A stretch of 64,000 bases of DNA. Origin: Mediterranea massiliensis (GTDB lineage Bacteria > Bacteroidota > Bacteroidia > Bacteroidales > Bacteroidaceae). The translations under genes were made by a program, and so were the position numbers. The notes beneath the pieces were generated by a model that made no database searches, was not told where the DNA came from, and was given only the letters and a program-made list of their open reading frames with translations. This document shows, piece by piece, positions 17,937 to 28,143 of the stretch (position 1 is its first letter; every line of letters begins with the position of its first letter). The DNA lies in NCBI RefSeq assembly GCF_900128475.1, contig NZ_LT635838.1, forward strand, positions 684,536-748,535, given 5' to 3'.

Positions 17937-18926
17937 CTATTTCTTCACGAAGCTGTCGGGATAAGTCGCACGGTTCACCTGCCGCCCGCCAGCCAGGTCA
18001 ATCCACGTATCAAACGTACGCCGGCCTTCCTTCAGCACGATGACACGTGCGCCGTTGGACAGGTGGTTGTAAACGGTGTTTCCGCCCGTATAGCGTCCGT
18101 AGGCCAGCAGGATGCCATGCCACATCACGGCATAGTCGTTGTCATGGTCGTGCCCCACGAAGACGCCCATCACATCGCCCGCCTCCTTCATGGCAGTGAA
18201 CATGCCCGTATTCAAAGCGGGTGCACAAGCTTTCTCCATGCGTGTACCCACCAGAATGGCCCCTTCATCGGAAGCAGCCCGGTTGAATTCGGGTAGCGGA
18301 ATGTGAAAGAAAGACAGGGCTGGCAACGGCTGTCCCCCGTTGGCCTCCGTAAACGCAGCACTCTGGCGGCGGTAGTTCTCCACCTGGTCGAACGTCAGCC
18401 AGTCGTACCCCTTCACATCCTCCAACTTGGAATACGAATGGGAATCGAAGAAATAGAGCACGGCAGCATGACCGCCTTTCCCGTCGGACGACTGCACCGT
18501 CAGCGTATAATCCGGCGAAGCCTGCCCGGCACGGTCGGGCATCAGGCAGCCCGGTACGGAGCGGATGAGGTCGTACAGCTGTGTACGGGTCATGCCCTGC
18601 TCGTCGTCATGATTCCCGAACGTTACAACAAACGGCACCTGATGGGCCGATACCCGTTCGAGCACCGTCCGCATCCCCTTGTCGGCAGGTGCGGCATAGA
18701 TGACGTCGCCCGTCAGCACCACCAAGTCGGGACGCTCCGCCTCCAGCACTTCATCGATACGCTCCAACGCGATGTCCGAGGCCGGATTGCCATACTTGAA
18801 ATGCACGTCGGTAAACTGGACAATCTTGAACTCACCCGCCTGGTTGAACTTCAAGGTAGCGCTCTGGGCATACAGGGTGACCCACCCCATCCCCAGCAGA
18901 AACAGGAAAGACAAAATACGTTTCAT
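17937..18926 (-). CDS. Secreted calcineurin-like metallophosphoesterase
   Basis: The 329-residue product begins with a signal peptide (MKRILSFLFLLGMGWVTLYA); an ATG five codons earlier is possible but adds nothing to the peptide. All metallophosphoesterase motifs are present in order: FTDVHF, VLTGDVIY, FGNHDDE, a lone His in FFHIPLPE and GHDHDND. It therefore should bind two metal ions and hydrolyse phosphoesters in the periplasm or outside. The closest family type is the purple acid phosphatase-like/DcrB-like single-domain group common in Bacteroides. The substrate is unknown. The ispF gene lies 61 bases upstream on the same strand. Confidence 0.9.
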   Translation of the reverse strand: MKRILSFLFLLGMGWVTLYAQSATLKFNQAGEFKIVQFTDVHFKYGNPASDIALERIDEVLEAERPDLVVLTGDVIYAAPADKGMRTVLERVSAHQVPFVVTFGNHDDEQGMTRTQLYDLIRSVPGCLMPDRAGQASPDYTLTVQSSDGKGGHAAVLYFFDSHSYSKLEDVKGYDWLTFDQVENYRRQSAAFTEANGGQPLPALSFFHIPLPEFNRAASDEGAILVGTRMEKACAPALNTGMFTAMKEAGDVMGVFVGHDHDNDYAVMWHGILLAYGRYTGGNTVYNHLSNGARVIVLKEGRRTFDTWIDLAGGRQVNRATYPDSFVKK

Positions 18927-18987
18927 GGGAAAAGAAACCAAAGAAATAAATTATGAATCGTGAACAATAAACGCCGATACCTCAAAC

Positions 18988-19467
18988 CTATTCTTTCACC
19001 ACCAGCACCGTCGCATACGCCGAAATGCCTTCCTCGCGGCCTGTGAAGCCCAGCTTCTCGGTCGTGGTGGCCTTGATGGACACGTCGTCCTCGTCGACCC
19101 CCATCACGCGGGCCAGCGTCTGCTGCATCTCGGGGATGCGTGCCTTCAGCTTGGGGCGTTCGGCACAGACGGTAGCGTCGATGTTTCCCACCGTGTAGCC
19201 CTTGGTGGCAATCAGTTCCACGGTCTTCTTCAGCAGAATCTTGCTGTCGATGTTCTTGAACTCACCGGCCGTATCGGGGAAATGGTAACCGATGTCACGC
19301 ATATTGGCCGCCCCCAACAGGGCATCACAGATGGCATGTATCAGCACGTCGGCATCGCTGTGTCCCAGCAATCCTTTCTCGTGCTCCAGGCGTATGCCGC
19401 CCAACCACAACTCACGGCCTTCCACCAGCTGGTGGACATCGAAGCCGAAACCTACACGTATTTTCAT
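18988..19467 (-). CDS. ispF: 2-C-methyl-D-erythritol 2,4-cyclodiphosphate synthase
   Basis: The 159-residue protein makes the cyclic diphosphate of the non-mevalonate isoprenoid pathway. The start MKIRVGFGFDVHQL is chosen because the metal-binding Asp and His of the family (DVH) are always close to the N terminus. The other landmarks are GHSDADVLIHAICDALLGA, DIGYHFPDT and the C-terminal TTTEKLGFTGREEGI. Length is normal. It is on the same strand as the upstream FAH-family gene, 34 bases away, with a short ATGG-type repeat in the gap. Confidence 0.96.
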   Translation of the reverse strand: MKIRVGFGFDVHQLVEGRELWLGGIRLEHEKGLLGHSDADVLIHAICDALLGAANMRDIGYHFPDTAGEFKNIDSKILLKKTVELIATKGYTVGNIDATVCAERPKLKARIPEMQQTLARVMGVDEDDVSIKATTTEKLGFTGREEGISAYATVLVVKE

Positions 19468-19501
19468 AATGGAAAATGGAGAATGGATCATTGAAAATTC
19501 T

Positions 19502-20119
19502 TCATCGGATATGGAAGTCGAGCAGCTTCTCGTCGCCCAAATACCCCTGCAGATGCTGGCCGATGCTCACCGGCCCCACACCGACCGGCGTACCGGTAAA
19601 GAGCAGGTCGCCTATCTTCAGCGTCATGAAGCGGCTGACGTAGGCGATGATGTCGTCCACGCGAAACAGCATGTCTGCCGTACAGCCGCGCTGCACCGTC
19701 TGTCCGTCGATATCCAGGTGGAAGTCCAGCCGCTGCACGTCGCCCCCCACCTGCTCCAGCGGTACAAAAGTGCCGATGGCCGCCGAGTTGTCGAAGCCCT
19801 TGCAGAGTTCCCACGGATTGCCCGCCTCGCGAAAGCGTCGCTGCAGGTCACGGGCCGTAAAGTCGATGCCCACCGTCACCGCATCGTAATACCGGTGCGC
19901 AAAGCGCGGCGCGATGTGCTTGCCCAGGCGGCAGATGCGCACCACCACCTCGGTCTCATAATGGACCTCGTTCGAGAAGTCGGGAAGGAAAAACGGCTTG
20001 CCATCCTTCAGAATGGCCGAGTCGGGCTTCATGAAGATGACCGGTTCCTTGTTTTCCTGCCGATGCCCCAGCTCCTGGTTGTGCAGGGCATAGTTCATTC
20101 CTACAGCTATAATCTTCAT
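19502..20119 (-). CDS. Fumarylacetoacetate hydrolase-family protein
   Basis: This 205-residue protein is a compact FAH fold, as in acylpyruvase and oxaloacetate decarboxylase/FAHD1. Visible features are MKIIAVGMNYALHNQEL, VIFMKPDSAILKDG, the metal-binding pair in VHYETEVVVRI, VGIDFTARDLQ, and the end LLFTGTPVGVGPVSIG. It should act on 2-oxo acid compounds such as acylpyruvates or oxaloacetate; sequence alone does not decide. The ATG shares one base with the rex stop codon (taATG), so the two are translationally coupled. Confidence 0.9.
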   Translation of the reverse strand: MKIIAVGMNYALHNQELGHRQENKEPVIFMKPDSAILKDGKPFFLPDFSNEVHYETEVVVRICRLGKHIAPRFAHRYYDAVTVGIDFTARDLQRRFREAGNPWELCKGFDNSAAIGTFVPLEQVGGDVQRLDFHLDIDGQTVQRGCTADMLFRVDDIIAYVSRFMTLKIGDLLFTGTPVGVGPVSIGQHLQGYLGDEKLLDFHIR

Positions 20120-20790
20120 TATTTGATTTCATTAAAGTTCAGACGGTTGAACATCACGGCCAGATGGGCATACAGCGACGTGTTCTGTACGACGATGTTC
20201 TCGGGCACCCGGATGCGGAAGGGGGTAAAGTTCCACACGGCCTTGATGCCGCCCTCCACCATGTAGTCCGTAATCTGCTGGGCAATCTCGATGGGTACGG
20301 TCAGCACGCCGATATGCACGTCGTACTCCTTCATCTTCCGGGGGAATTCATCGGTATGAAAAATGGGAATGCCGTTCAGCTTCGTGCCGACCAAAGCGGG
20401 ATTGACGTCAAAAGCCGCCACAATCTCCAGGCCGAAGTGCCGCAGACCGGAGTCGTGGAGCAAGGCGCCTCCCAGACTTCCCACACCGAACAGGAACGCC
20501 TTGTGCAGGTTGGTGAAGCCCAGGAAATCCTCGAGCACGGCAATCAGGGTATCCACCTCATAGCCCACCCGCGTACGTCCCGAAATATTGACATACGAAA
20601 GGTCCTTGGCTATCTGCGAGGCGTCTACATTGATTTCCTTGGATATCTGGGTGGAAGACACATAGCGTTCTCCCTTCTGTTTCAGCAACTTGATATTGGA
20701 AAGATACCACGGAAGACGGCGCAAGGTAGGCTCGGGCACTGTCATACGATTCTTAAGTTGAATTGCCAAGTTCGTGGTCATTCTATTCAT
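20119..20790 (-). CDS. rex: Redox-sensing transcriptional repressor Rex
   Basis: The 223-residue protein senses the NADH/NAD+ ratio. It has an N-terminal winged helix (about 15-75, with PEPTLRRLPWYLSNI and VSSTQISKEINVDASQIAKDL) and a Rossmann domain with AFLFGVGSLGGALL (about 98-111). The family GRTRVGYEVDTLI segment lies between them. The start at 20790 is chosen because a -7 element lies between it and a longer upstream ATG. It controls fermentation and respiration genes in other bacteria; targets here are not visible. It is the first gene of a unit with the FAH-family gene and probably ispF. Confidence 0.95.
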   Translation of the reverse strand: MNRMTTNLAIQLKNRMTVPEPTLRRLPWYLSNIKLLKQKGERYVSSTQISKEINVDASQIAKDLSYVNISGRTRVGYEVDTLIAVLEDFLGFTNLHKAFLFGVGSLGGALLHDSGLRHFGLEIVAAFDVNPALVGTKLNGIPIFHTDEFPRKMKEYDVHIGVLTVPIEIAQQITDYMVEGGIKAVWNFTPFRIRVPENIVVQNTSLYAHLAVMFNRLNFNEIK

Positions 20791-20812
20791 TATAATATCG
20801 TTAATAGTTTGG

Positions 20813-20820
20813 CAAAAGTA
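20813..20820 (-). promoter_or_regulatory. -7 element of the rex promoter
   Basis: On the minus strand TACTTTTG matches TAnnTTTG exactly, 22 bases before the rex start. A -33 TTTG at the correct distance is not obvious, and no clear Rex-type inverted repeat was found. Confidence 0.5.
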
Positions 20821-20942
20821 GTTCTTTTTCCGCAAAAGGCGGATGACAGTTAACATAATTTCCACTTTGAAACAGGTTATCCGATCACAAGGTCCCTTTA
20901 CTTTTTACAGTTTCCGATAGGAGCCGTACCTTATCTAACAAA

Positions 20943-20982
20943 AACTGCCCGCACACCCTCCTCAAAGGATGTACAGGCAGTT
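20943..20982 (-). terminator. Terminator after susD
   Basis: Arms AACTGCC and GGCAGTT enclose an inner stem, and on the minus strand the second arm runs into a T-rich stretch. It follows the susD stop by 26 bases and separates that transcript from rex. Confidence 0.7.
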
Positions 20983-21007
20983 ATGAATTCAGGCAGTCAT
21001 GCCGTCT

Positions 21008-23047
21008 TTATTTCTCTGCTTCCATATTAGGTTTGGTAGGCCATCCCCAAGTCTGGTAAAGGACAGACGTATCAATCGACTCATCTGGCGACAATAGTTC
21101 GATTTCACGAATCGGCATCGGAGAATTATAGTGAGCGTTCATCCAAGTATAACCATTGAAGACAGGATTGCTGCTCTGGATGCGATAAGGACGAACATAC
21201 TTGCTCTCGGCACTGGAAGAGATGTTGGCTTTCTCATTCTCTGGTCCTTCAACAAATGTTACAATATTCTTTTCATCATAACCTTCGCCGTCATAGATTG
21301 CTGTCCGGTACATACTTGTCCAAAAGTTACATCCTTCGGGAATAAAGTAGGAACCAACCAATTGATCCATAGCCGACCAGCGAACAAGATCATCCCAACG
21401 CATGGCCTCACCAATAAACTCACAACGACGTTCACGACGAATGTTGTACAAAGTAGCATCAACCAACTGTCCTTGTGAATAGGCTCCCCAGTCGCCCTTG
21501 GCCTCCTGGGCCATGTCAGTAGCGTTGATGGTCTTATTAAAATCGGCATCCACTCCGGCACGTGTACGGACAGCTTTCCAGTAAAGTTCTGACGTAGCAT
21601 CCAATCTTCCATCTTTCATGTACTGAGCTTCGATGTAGTTCAGATAAGCCTCTACACCACGGAACAAGATCTGGCCGATGGTCCCCTCTGCCTTACCATA
21701 TACGTTTTGGGTCTTGTCAAAGCTTTCGCCCTTACGCATACGGTAACCGGTCATATCACCCATTTCGTTGACACGTTGCGGAACCAGTACCGGCAAGAAC
21801 TTATGCACCTCATCATTGCCAGTAGAAAGGATAGGCAAGTTATTACTTTCACCAAACACGAACAACTGCAGACGTCCGTCTCTGTTTGCTTTCACATTGT
21901 CGAGTGTTTCATCGCCCATATAGGGTTTCTCATCAGAAGCAGCATAAATAGGCAAACCGTCCTCCATCAAGAAGCTCTCAATGTAGCCCTTGAGCAAGCC
22001 ATTATAGGAACCGGTAACAATATAGGCCGACACACCACTGGCAATAGTAGCCGTACCAACCGAACCATAGGCTTTCCACATCAAGACTTCGTCAATCCCT
22101 GAAAGATCCTGGGAAGAGAACATCTCGAAATAGGGATTCCAACCGGTAGAAGGAGACAGAGGATTCTGGTCCAGCACCATAGTATTGGTAGTCAAGGTTG
22201 TAGCATCGGCCACCGCCTTGGCTGCCTCCATAGCCTGCGTCAGCAAGGAATTGACATGCGCATTTACATCCAGCTGATATCCCGGATGTACTTTTTCGCC
22301 CGGCCATCCTTCATCACCCGGTACTCGTCCGGTTCCCTTGTGATATTTCTCATAGGAGGCTTCGTACAACGCCACACGCGACTTAACGAGCAATGCCACC
22401 TGCTTGTTGATTCTGTTGTTTGCTTCAAAACCTTTTTCATGCAACATACTGATTGCTTTATCCAAATCGGAAAGAATAAAATCAGCCACTTCATTACGGG
22501 GCATACGTTTACCATGAGCAATCAGGTCCTCTTTATTGTCCGTCAGTACATCAGTTACAATAGGGTAGTCACCGTAGGTCTTCAAGCGAGAAAAATAGAT
22601 CCAAGCTCTGATAAAATACATCTCACCAATATAATGTCTGGCATCAGCCTCATTGCTTGCCGCATATACACCGGCCTCGTATTTAGGAAGAACGGTCTCA
22701 AAGAAATAGTTACAATAACGGATCAAAGACATACCCAAGTCGCCACTCTGAGAAACTTTCCAATAGTCTTTGGTAAAGCGCGACTGGTTGGCCGCTCCAG
22801 CCACCATATTATCAGTATTGGCGTCACCATTCAGAACACTACCCTGGCTCCATCCTGTCGGATAAGTAAACAGATTGTTATATTGGGATATTGCATACGA
22901 ACCTAATTGGTCTGATGTCTCGAAATATACTTCCGGTGTCACCTGATCCAACGGAGCCAAGTCCAAAAAGTCGTTGCAAGAGGTAGCAAACAGACCTGCA
23001 CCTGCCAGCATATATGCTGCAAAAATGCCTTTATATTTTTTTATCAT
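21008..23047 (-). CDS. SusD/RagB-family nutrient-binding lipoprotein
   Basis: This 679-residue protein starts with a lipoprotein signal (GAGLFATSCNDFLDL; acylated Cys followed by Asn-Asp). The family start pattern LAPLDQVTPEVYFETSDQL is followed by TPR-like helices: YFIRAWIYFSRLKTYGDYPIV, then NEVADFILSDLDKAI. The C-terminal region holds RRERRCEFIGEAMRWDDLVRW. It sits on the cell surface as the lid of the SusC channel and binds an oligosaccharide or peptide. It is longer than many family members (about 500-600). Only 11 bases separate it from susC, and no glycoside hydrolase is adjacent, so the ligand cannot be guessed. Confidence 0.95.
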   Translation of the reverse strand: MIKKYKGIFAAYMLAGAGLFATSCNDFLDLAPLDQVTPEVYFETSDQLGSYAISQYNNLFTYPTGWSQGSVLNGDANTDNMVAGAANQSRFTKDYWKVSQSGDLGMSLIRYCNYFFETVLPKYEAGVYAASNEADARHYIGEMYFIRAWIYFSRLKTYGDYPIVTDVLTDNKEDLIAHGKRMPRNEVADFILSDLDKAISMLHEKGFEANNRINKQVALLVKSRVALYEASYEKYHKGTGRVPGDEGWPGEKVHPGYQLDVNAHVNSLLTQAMEAAKAVADATTLTTNTMVLDQNPLSPSTGWNPYFEMFSSQDLSGIDEVLMWKAYGSVGTATIASGVSAYIVTGSYNGLLKGYIESFLMEDGLPIYAASDEKPYMGDETLDNVKANRDGRLQLFVFGESNNLPILSTGNDEVHKFLPVLVPQRVNEMGDMTGYRMRKGESFDKTQNVYGKAEGTIGQILFRGVEAYLNYIEAQYMKDGRLDATSELYWKAVRTRAGVDADFNKTINATDMAQEAKGDWGAYSQGQLVDATLYNIRRERRCEFIGEAMRWDDLVRWSAMDQLVGSYFIPEGCNFWTSMYRTAIYDGEGYDEKNIVTFVEGPENEKANISSSAESKYVRPYRIQSSNPVFNGYTWMNAHYNSPMPIREIELLSPDESIDTSVLYQTWGWPTKPNMEAEK

Positions 23048-23058
23048 TTGTCTTTTTT

Positions 23059-26000
23059 TTAGAAGTTAATATTTACACCCACAGAAATGACGCGCTGCAA
23101 AGGATAAGTTTTACCAGAATCGCCATACAACGAGCCGATGTTTTCAGGGTCGAAAATCTTACTCATCTGAGTGAACGTAAGCAGGTTATCGCCGGATACA
23201 TATACTCTGACGTTCTCAATACCAGCCTTTCTGGTCAGAGTCTGAGGCAACGTATAACCCAATGTAATATTCTTCAGACGGCAATAAGCACCGTTCTGCA
23301 GATAGCCGGTCTGTGTCTGATGGTTACGGCCAGTCCAGGACGGACGTGCATAATACGCATCAGTATTTTCGGGTGTCCAATAATCCAAGTGTTCAGTGAA
23401 CACATTAGACTGCCACATGCCACCATTCGTACCCCAGAAATAGGTACCGCCCAACCACAGATCACGCTTGGCTGTACCCTGGAAGAACAAGCGCAAATCA
23501 AATCCTTTCCACGCACCATCCAGAGTGATACCGTAATTGTATCTGGGAGTTGAGTTTCCGATTACTCGTCTGTCACCCGGATCGTCTACAGTATTAGAAC
23601 CCGAGTTAACTCTTCCGTCGCCGTCCAAATCAGCGTACATGATATCACCGGCACCCCATCCGCTGCCCAACGAGCTCTGGTCTGTGTTAGCCAGATGCGC
23701 CTGCATTTCTGCATCGCTCTGGGCTATGCCGATTGTCGTATAACCCCAAATCTCGTTCAGCATCTTACCTTCATAATAAGCCTGATTAAGGGACTTGGAA
23801 GGATTCGGGTAGCGTGTAACCTTCTGTTGTGCATCAGACAGATTGAAGTTCACACCATAGGAGAAATCACCTATCTGGTCACGCCAGCCAACCTCTAATT
23901 CAAAACCGTAGGACTTCATATCACAATTGTTCACATCAGGAACCGATGATCCCAGCAAAGAAGAAAGTTCGGGAGCAGGACCAACCATATCCAATGTTTT
24001 ACGCTGGAAATAACCGATGCTACCAGTCAAACGATTGTTCAACAAGGCAAAATCAAGACCGACATCCCAAGAGCGGATGGTTTCCCACGTCATAGACGCA
24101 CTGACGATACCTGGGTTGCTGGCATAACTGGGCAAAGTTCCGTTGATAATCCATGAATAGTTTGTACCTTGAGGCAGAGACTGATAGAAAGGATACCAGT
24201 TGTCGATGTTTGTATTGCCAAGTTCACCCCACGAAGCTCTCAGCTTCAAGGTAGAAATCGTCGTCTTTTCTCCAAAGTCCTCAAAGAAGCTTTCGCGTGC
24301 AATATTCCATCCGGCAGAGAATGAAGGGAAGAAGCCTCATCGTTTGTTGCCTATAAATCTGGAAGAGCCGTCATAACGACCGTTCGCTTCGACCATATAA
24401 CGGTCCTTGTAACTATAGTTGATACGGCCAAAGAAACCGGCTACCGCATTATGGGCATAGCCACCACTGGCGATATCAGCATCCGTAGCGGTGTCCAATG
24501 TAGGAACATCCGATGAAATCAGACCGTCACGCTGTGCTGTAATGTTACGGGTAGTATATTTCTCGGCGTTAAATCCCAACAATACTTTAAAGTAATGCCC
24601 GCTGTCAAAAGTTTTCGAGTAGTCCGTATAAATATTGGTTGCGAAATAGTTCTCTTTATAAGTATATTCCTGAACACGACTCTGTCCCGGTGAATAAGTT
24701 CCGTCACCCATGCCCCATGCCATCGGTTGTTGGTTTCCATTCACGTCCCAATAGTAGACCGGAAGTACTTCCCAATGTTGGTAGGTAGTTTGTGTGCGCA
24801 TGGTACCGTCCACATTGATATGCCAATCCTTGATGGGTTCGAACACAAATGCCAACTGGTTGGTATAATAATCTTTCTGATTCTTGTGACGTCCACCGTT
24901 CTCCATCTGTTCGATTTCACTTTCGTTCATAGGATAGCCATTCGGATCATATGCCGGCTGAATGGGCCATTTTCTGGCAACATTGTGGAAGAACAGACCA
25001 GTCATGTAAGTCGGACGGCTAAAATCTTCACGGGTCCAGCGGGTAGTATACGTCACCTTGGCCCAGCTTGCGAGTTCGGCAGTAATTTTACCATTCATCG
25101 TGTAACGGTTCATTTTGTCTTCACCATGACGGCTCAGACCGTTTTGTCCCAAGAAATTACCGCTAATCATGTATTGCACCTTCTCATTGCCACCACTGAT
25201 GCTAAGGTTGTGCTCCTGAGAAGGCACCCAGCTTTTATAGAACTCATCAAACCAGTTGACATTGTCATAGGCACCTTCGTTCCACTTGGCCCAAACATTG
25301 CCGTTTGCCACAGTAGACTGTTTCAACTTACCGTCCAAATAATCCTTGATATTCTGCATATAAGCATCATTGAAGATAGGAGTTCCACCGTCATTTACAT
25401 TAGCTGCGTTGAACATTTGGGCAAAGCTGTATGAATCAGCCACATCAGGCACACCGATACCGTCATTGAAACGGACATTACCCGAATAGTTCACACGGGT
25501 CTTGCCAGCTTTACCGTTTTTGGTGGTAATAAGGATAACACCAAAAGCCGCTCTTGCACCATAAATAGAAGAAGAAGAGGCGTCTTTCAATACCGAAATG
25601 TTTTCAATGTCATTGGGGTTCAGAGCATTCATATCACCCTCAACACCATCTATCAAGACCAGCGGAGAAGCACTCGAGCCAGAACCGATTGTACCGGCAC
25701 CACGAATGTTGAAACTCATTGTACCATCCAGTGAACCTCCATTATTACTTACGGACATATTCAGACCGGGAATCTGGCCTTGCAGAGCTTGAGAAACGTT
25801 AGCCACCGGACGAGACTGCAACACCTCAGAGTCAACCATAGAAACAGCACCCGTCAAATTCACCTTTTTCTGAGTACCATAACCTACCACTACTACTTCA
25901 TCCAGCATCTGAGCATCTTCCAACAGAGTAATTTTCAAAGGTTGTCCGTTCCACACAATTTCCTGAGAGACATAACCCACAAAAGAGATTTGAAGTGTAG

Positions 26001-26253
26001 CACCCACTTCCACACCTGACAATGAAAAGTCACCATCCAATCCTGTTATAGAACCATTGGTGGTACCTTTCACAACTACAGATGCACCGATCACACTCAA
26101 ACCGGCAGCATCCAACACAACACCCTTACACATTTTGTCCTGTTGCTGAACAATGGCAGACTTAGTGCCATAATCAGGTATTGCACTTACCATGCCCGTA
26201 GTCATAGAGCTTAGGAAAAGCAGCATACCTACTGATTTCGTGATTTTAACCAT
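23059..26253 (-). pseudogene. SusC/RagA-family TonB-dependent receptor, interrupted by in-frame TGA
   Basis: From the ATG at 26253 the frame encodes a signal peptide (KSVGMLLFLSSMTTGMVSA), a carboxypeptidase-like domain (KGVVLDAAGLSVIGASVVV), the TonB box and plug start (DEVVVVGYGTQKKVNLTGAV), and the barrel. Codon 639 is TGA (minus strand; plus 24337-24339), in the sequence FIGNKR-stop-GFFPSFSAGWN. In relatives this place is normally Trp (N-R-W-G-F-F-P-S). Beyond the stop the same frame continues for 425 residues to the normal end (ISVGVNINF). The total of 1064 codons is right for the family. So the gene has a single nonsense change, probably TGG to TGA, and no frameshift. A truncated barrel would not be functional unless the stop is read through or is a sequence error. 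Confidence 0.9.
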
Positions 26254-26343
26254 ATACTTATCTTTAAAAATTAATAAGGTCAACAAACAATCCTTCAGCC
26301 AGAACCGAATAGCACCTTTCAGCTGAAAAAGCATTCATTTTTG

Positions 26344-26351
26344 CAAATATA
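26344..26351 (-). promoter_or_regulatory. -7 element of the susC-susD promoter
   Basis: On the minus strand TATATTTG matches TAnnTTTG, about 90 bases before the susC start, which leaves a leader typical for such operons. It excludes the longer reading frame starting at 26334. No good -33 element is visible. Confidence 0.5.
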
Positions 26352-26463
26352 TATAATTATTTTTACACTACTACTATTTTCACAAGTTTTTTTCAAACTT
26401 TATATTCAAAAGAGGCCGTTTATAGCCATTTCCATTTATTCTAATTTTGTTTAATACAATAGT

Positions 26464-27817
26464 TCGTTAACCATTAGCCTAGCCTAAGCGGCTTTGGCAG
26501 TAAATAAAATGAGTTCTTTGAAAAGTCTGTCAATTAAATGCGTGTCTGGTTCAATCCCAGACACGTGAATAAATCGTTCAAGCATGTAAGCATTGTGTAT
26601 GACTGACTTGCATGATGATATGGAATATTTTATTCCCATCCTCTTACAGGCAGCCTTGGCAAGGTTTATCGCTGCAAGTGATGCATTAAAGTGAAATGCC
26701 AGTTTCCTGAAGTCTGTAGACTGACAGTTTGTTATTCCGGCATATTGCTTGGCATCACGAAAGCAAAATTCGAGTTGGAAACGTGTCCTGTAAAAGTCCA
26801 GAACATCCTGTGCGTTCTGTGTTTCGTCCGTAGAGAAATACAGCTGCCATTTGTCCGTTCCATCCATAGGATACCATACAGCCAGGCTCACAAAGCGTTT
26901 GAGCGCTTTGGAGTATGCTTTCAGTCCGTAAAGTTTACCCTTGTTCACTTTGTACTCGGTACATCTTGTGATGTCCAGATTTTCAAAGTCAATTTTCTCG
27001 TCATGTAATTTTGGACGTCCGCGTTTTCCTGTCCTATTTTCTAAGGTGGGATAAAACAATACGGCATCATTCCTGAAACGGCTTATTACGTGGAAACCGT
27101 TATCGTACAATGGTTTGATGAAAGTTGCCTTTGAAAAGAACGCATCACATACGACTGTGCCAGAAATACGTTTCAGCTGTTCCTGTATGCTGATAAGGTA
27201 AGAGCTGTACCAGTCAACAAGATTCTTCTCACAGCTTTCCAGCGTTGCGTTGTCAGGTGTCTGTACAGAACCCAAAGTCATACATTCATGGTTGTCAACG
27301 TCTATAACTCCAATACCGGTTATTTCCAGTCCGCGTTTGTATTCACCGGCACAACCGGACCAGAAATAGCCAATCCATGGCGTTTTGCTGCCTGATTTTG
27401 GAATGAAAGACGGATCAACGGCTATCGCCTTACGACCACCTTTAAGGTGTTCTCTAATGATGGCTTCATTGAAGGAAAACCAGTCAAAGCCATCATTCTC
27501 AAAATTGTTTCGGTATGTCTGTTCTGAGAAACATCCATATCGTCCCATTTGTAGGAAATTGATGCGGTCAGGTATGGCCATGAACAATTTTATTGCATCC
27601 ATGAATACTTTCTGGAAAGATTTGCTTATATTTACAACTGATTCGAGAGCATTCCTGCACTCGGATTGGTATTGCATAAGGAGTGATTCTTTGGTCATAA
27701 TTAAAAGTGGTGAGATACTTCTAATTTACTAATAATCAACAAATTATGCAATACTTTCATGCTTTATTTTCAGCTATTTATCATATATTTTTCATCACTT
27801 TTCTTACCCCTTAACGA
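26464..27817. mobile_element. IS4-family insertion sequence (approximate limits)
   Basis: The limits are the best short inverted match (TCGTTAA/TTAACGA) flanking the transposase gene. The arms are only 7 bases, their inner sequence diverges, and no direct duplication is seen, so the true ends may differ by tens of bases. Confidence 0.35.
26484..27698 (-). CDS. IS4-family transposase
   Basis: The 404-residue protein is a DDE transposase. The first Asp is in AIAVDPSFIPKSG, the second in GTVVCDAFFSKATF, and the Glu is in YRTRFQLEFCFRDAK, which fits the Y(2)R(3)E(6)K signature of the IS4 family exactly. The frame is intact, so it could be active. It lies about 230 bases upstream of susC in the same orientation. 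Element ends are not certain: TCGTTAA at 26464-26470 and its complement TTAACGA at 27811-27817 are the best candidates for short inverted ends, but no flanking target duplication was found. Confidence 0.88.
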   Translation of the reverse strand: MTKESLLMQYQSECRNALESVVNISKSFQKVFMDAIKLFMAIPDRINFLQMGRYGCFSEQTYRNNFENDGFDWFSFNEAIIREHLKGGRKAIAVDPSFIPKSGSKTPWIGYFWSGCAGEYKRGLEITGIGVIDVDNHECMTLGSVQTPDNATLESCEKNLVDWYSSYLISIQEQLKRISGTVVCDAFFSKATFIKPLYDNGFHVISRFRNDAVLFYPTLENRTGKRGRPKLHDEKIDFENLDITRCTEYKVNKGKLYGLKAYSKALKRFVSLAVWYPMDGTDKWQLYFSTDETQNAQDVLDFYRTRFQLEFCFRDAKQYAGITNCQSTDFRKLAFHFNASLAAINLAKAACKRMGIKYSISSCKSVIHNAYMLERFIHVSGIEPDTHLIDRLFKELILFTAKAA

Positions 27818-28068
27818 TTCATTCTTGACAGTATTTCAATGATCTCTTTAATAATATTGAACTGGCTAACACCGATTCTATTATTTAATTAAATTTATCG
27901 GTAAAAATTTACCGAAGTATTGTTAATAACCACCAATATCATCTTGAAAATATCAAATTTTAACCAATAAGATAAAATTCCTCCTGTATCGAAAAAGGAA
28001 ACATACAAAAACAAATATCAAGACAGAAGTCTGACAGGGAAAGGGCACATCAGAAAAAAAGCAACACC
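27818..28068. other. AT-rich gap between the IS4 element and the SUI1 gene
   Basis: About 250 AT-rich bases without a coding frame of note. A small palindrome, TCGGTAAAAATTTACCGA, lies at 27898-27915. Otherwise nothing is recognised until the promoter at 28069. Confidence 0.5.
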
Positions 28069-28100
28069 ATTGCAAAATAGCCCACAAAATGCTATATTTG
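28069..28100 (+). promoter_or_regulatory. Promoter of the SUI1-family gene
   Basis: ATTG at 28069-28072, a 20-base spacer and TATATTTG at 28093-28100 form a good Bacteroidetes promoter 43 bases before the start codon. Confidence 0.65.
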
Positions 28101-28143
28101 TTCAGACAAAAAGAACAAAAAGTAACCCCAAACAAGAAAAAAA

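Noticed and set aside
20791-20865. Longer rex start at 20865
   Set aside because: A -7 promoter element lies between it and the usual start, and the extra residues do not fit the family.
24337-24339. Programmed stop-codon readthrough or selenocysteine in susC
   Set aside because: Relatives have Trp here, no known SECIS-like structure was recognised and such receptors are not known to use Sec; a plain nonsense change or error is simpler.
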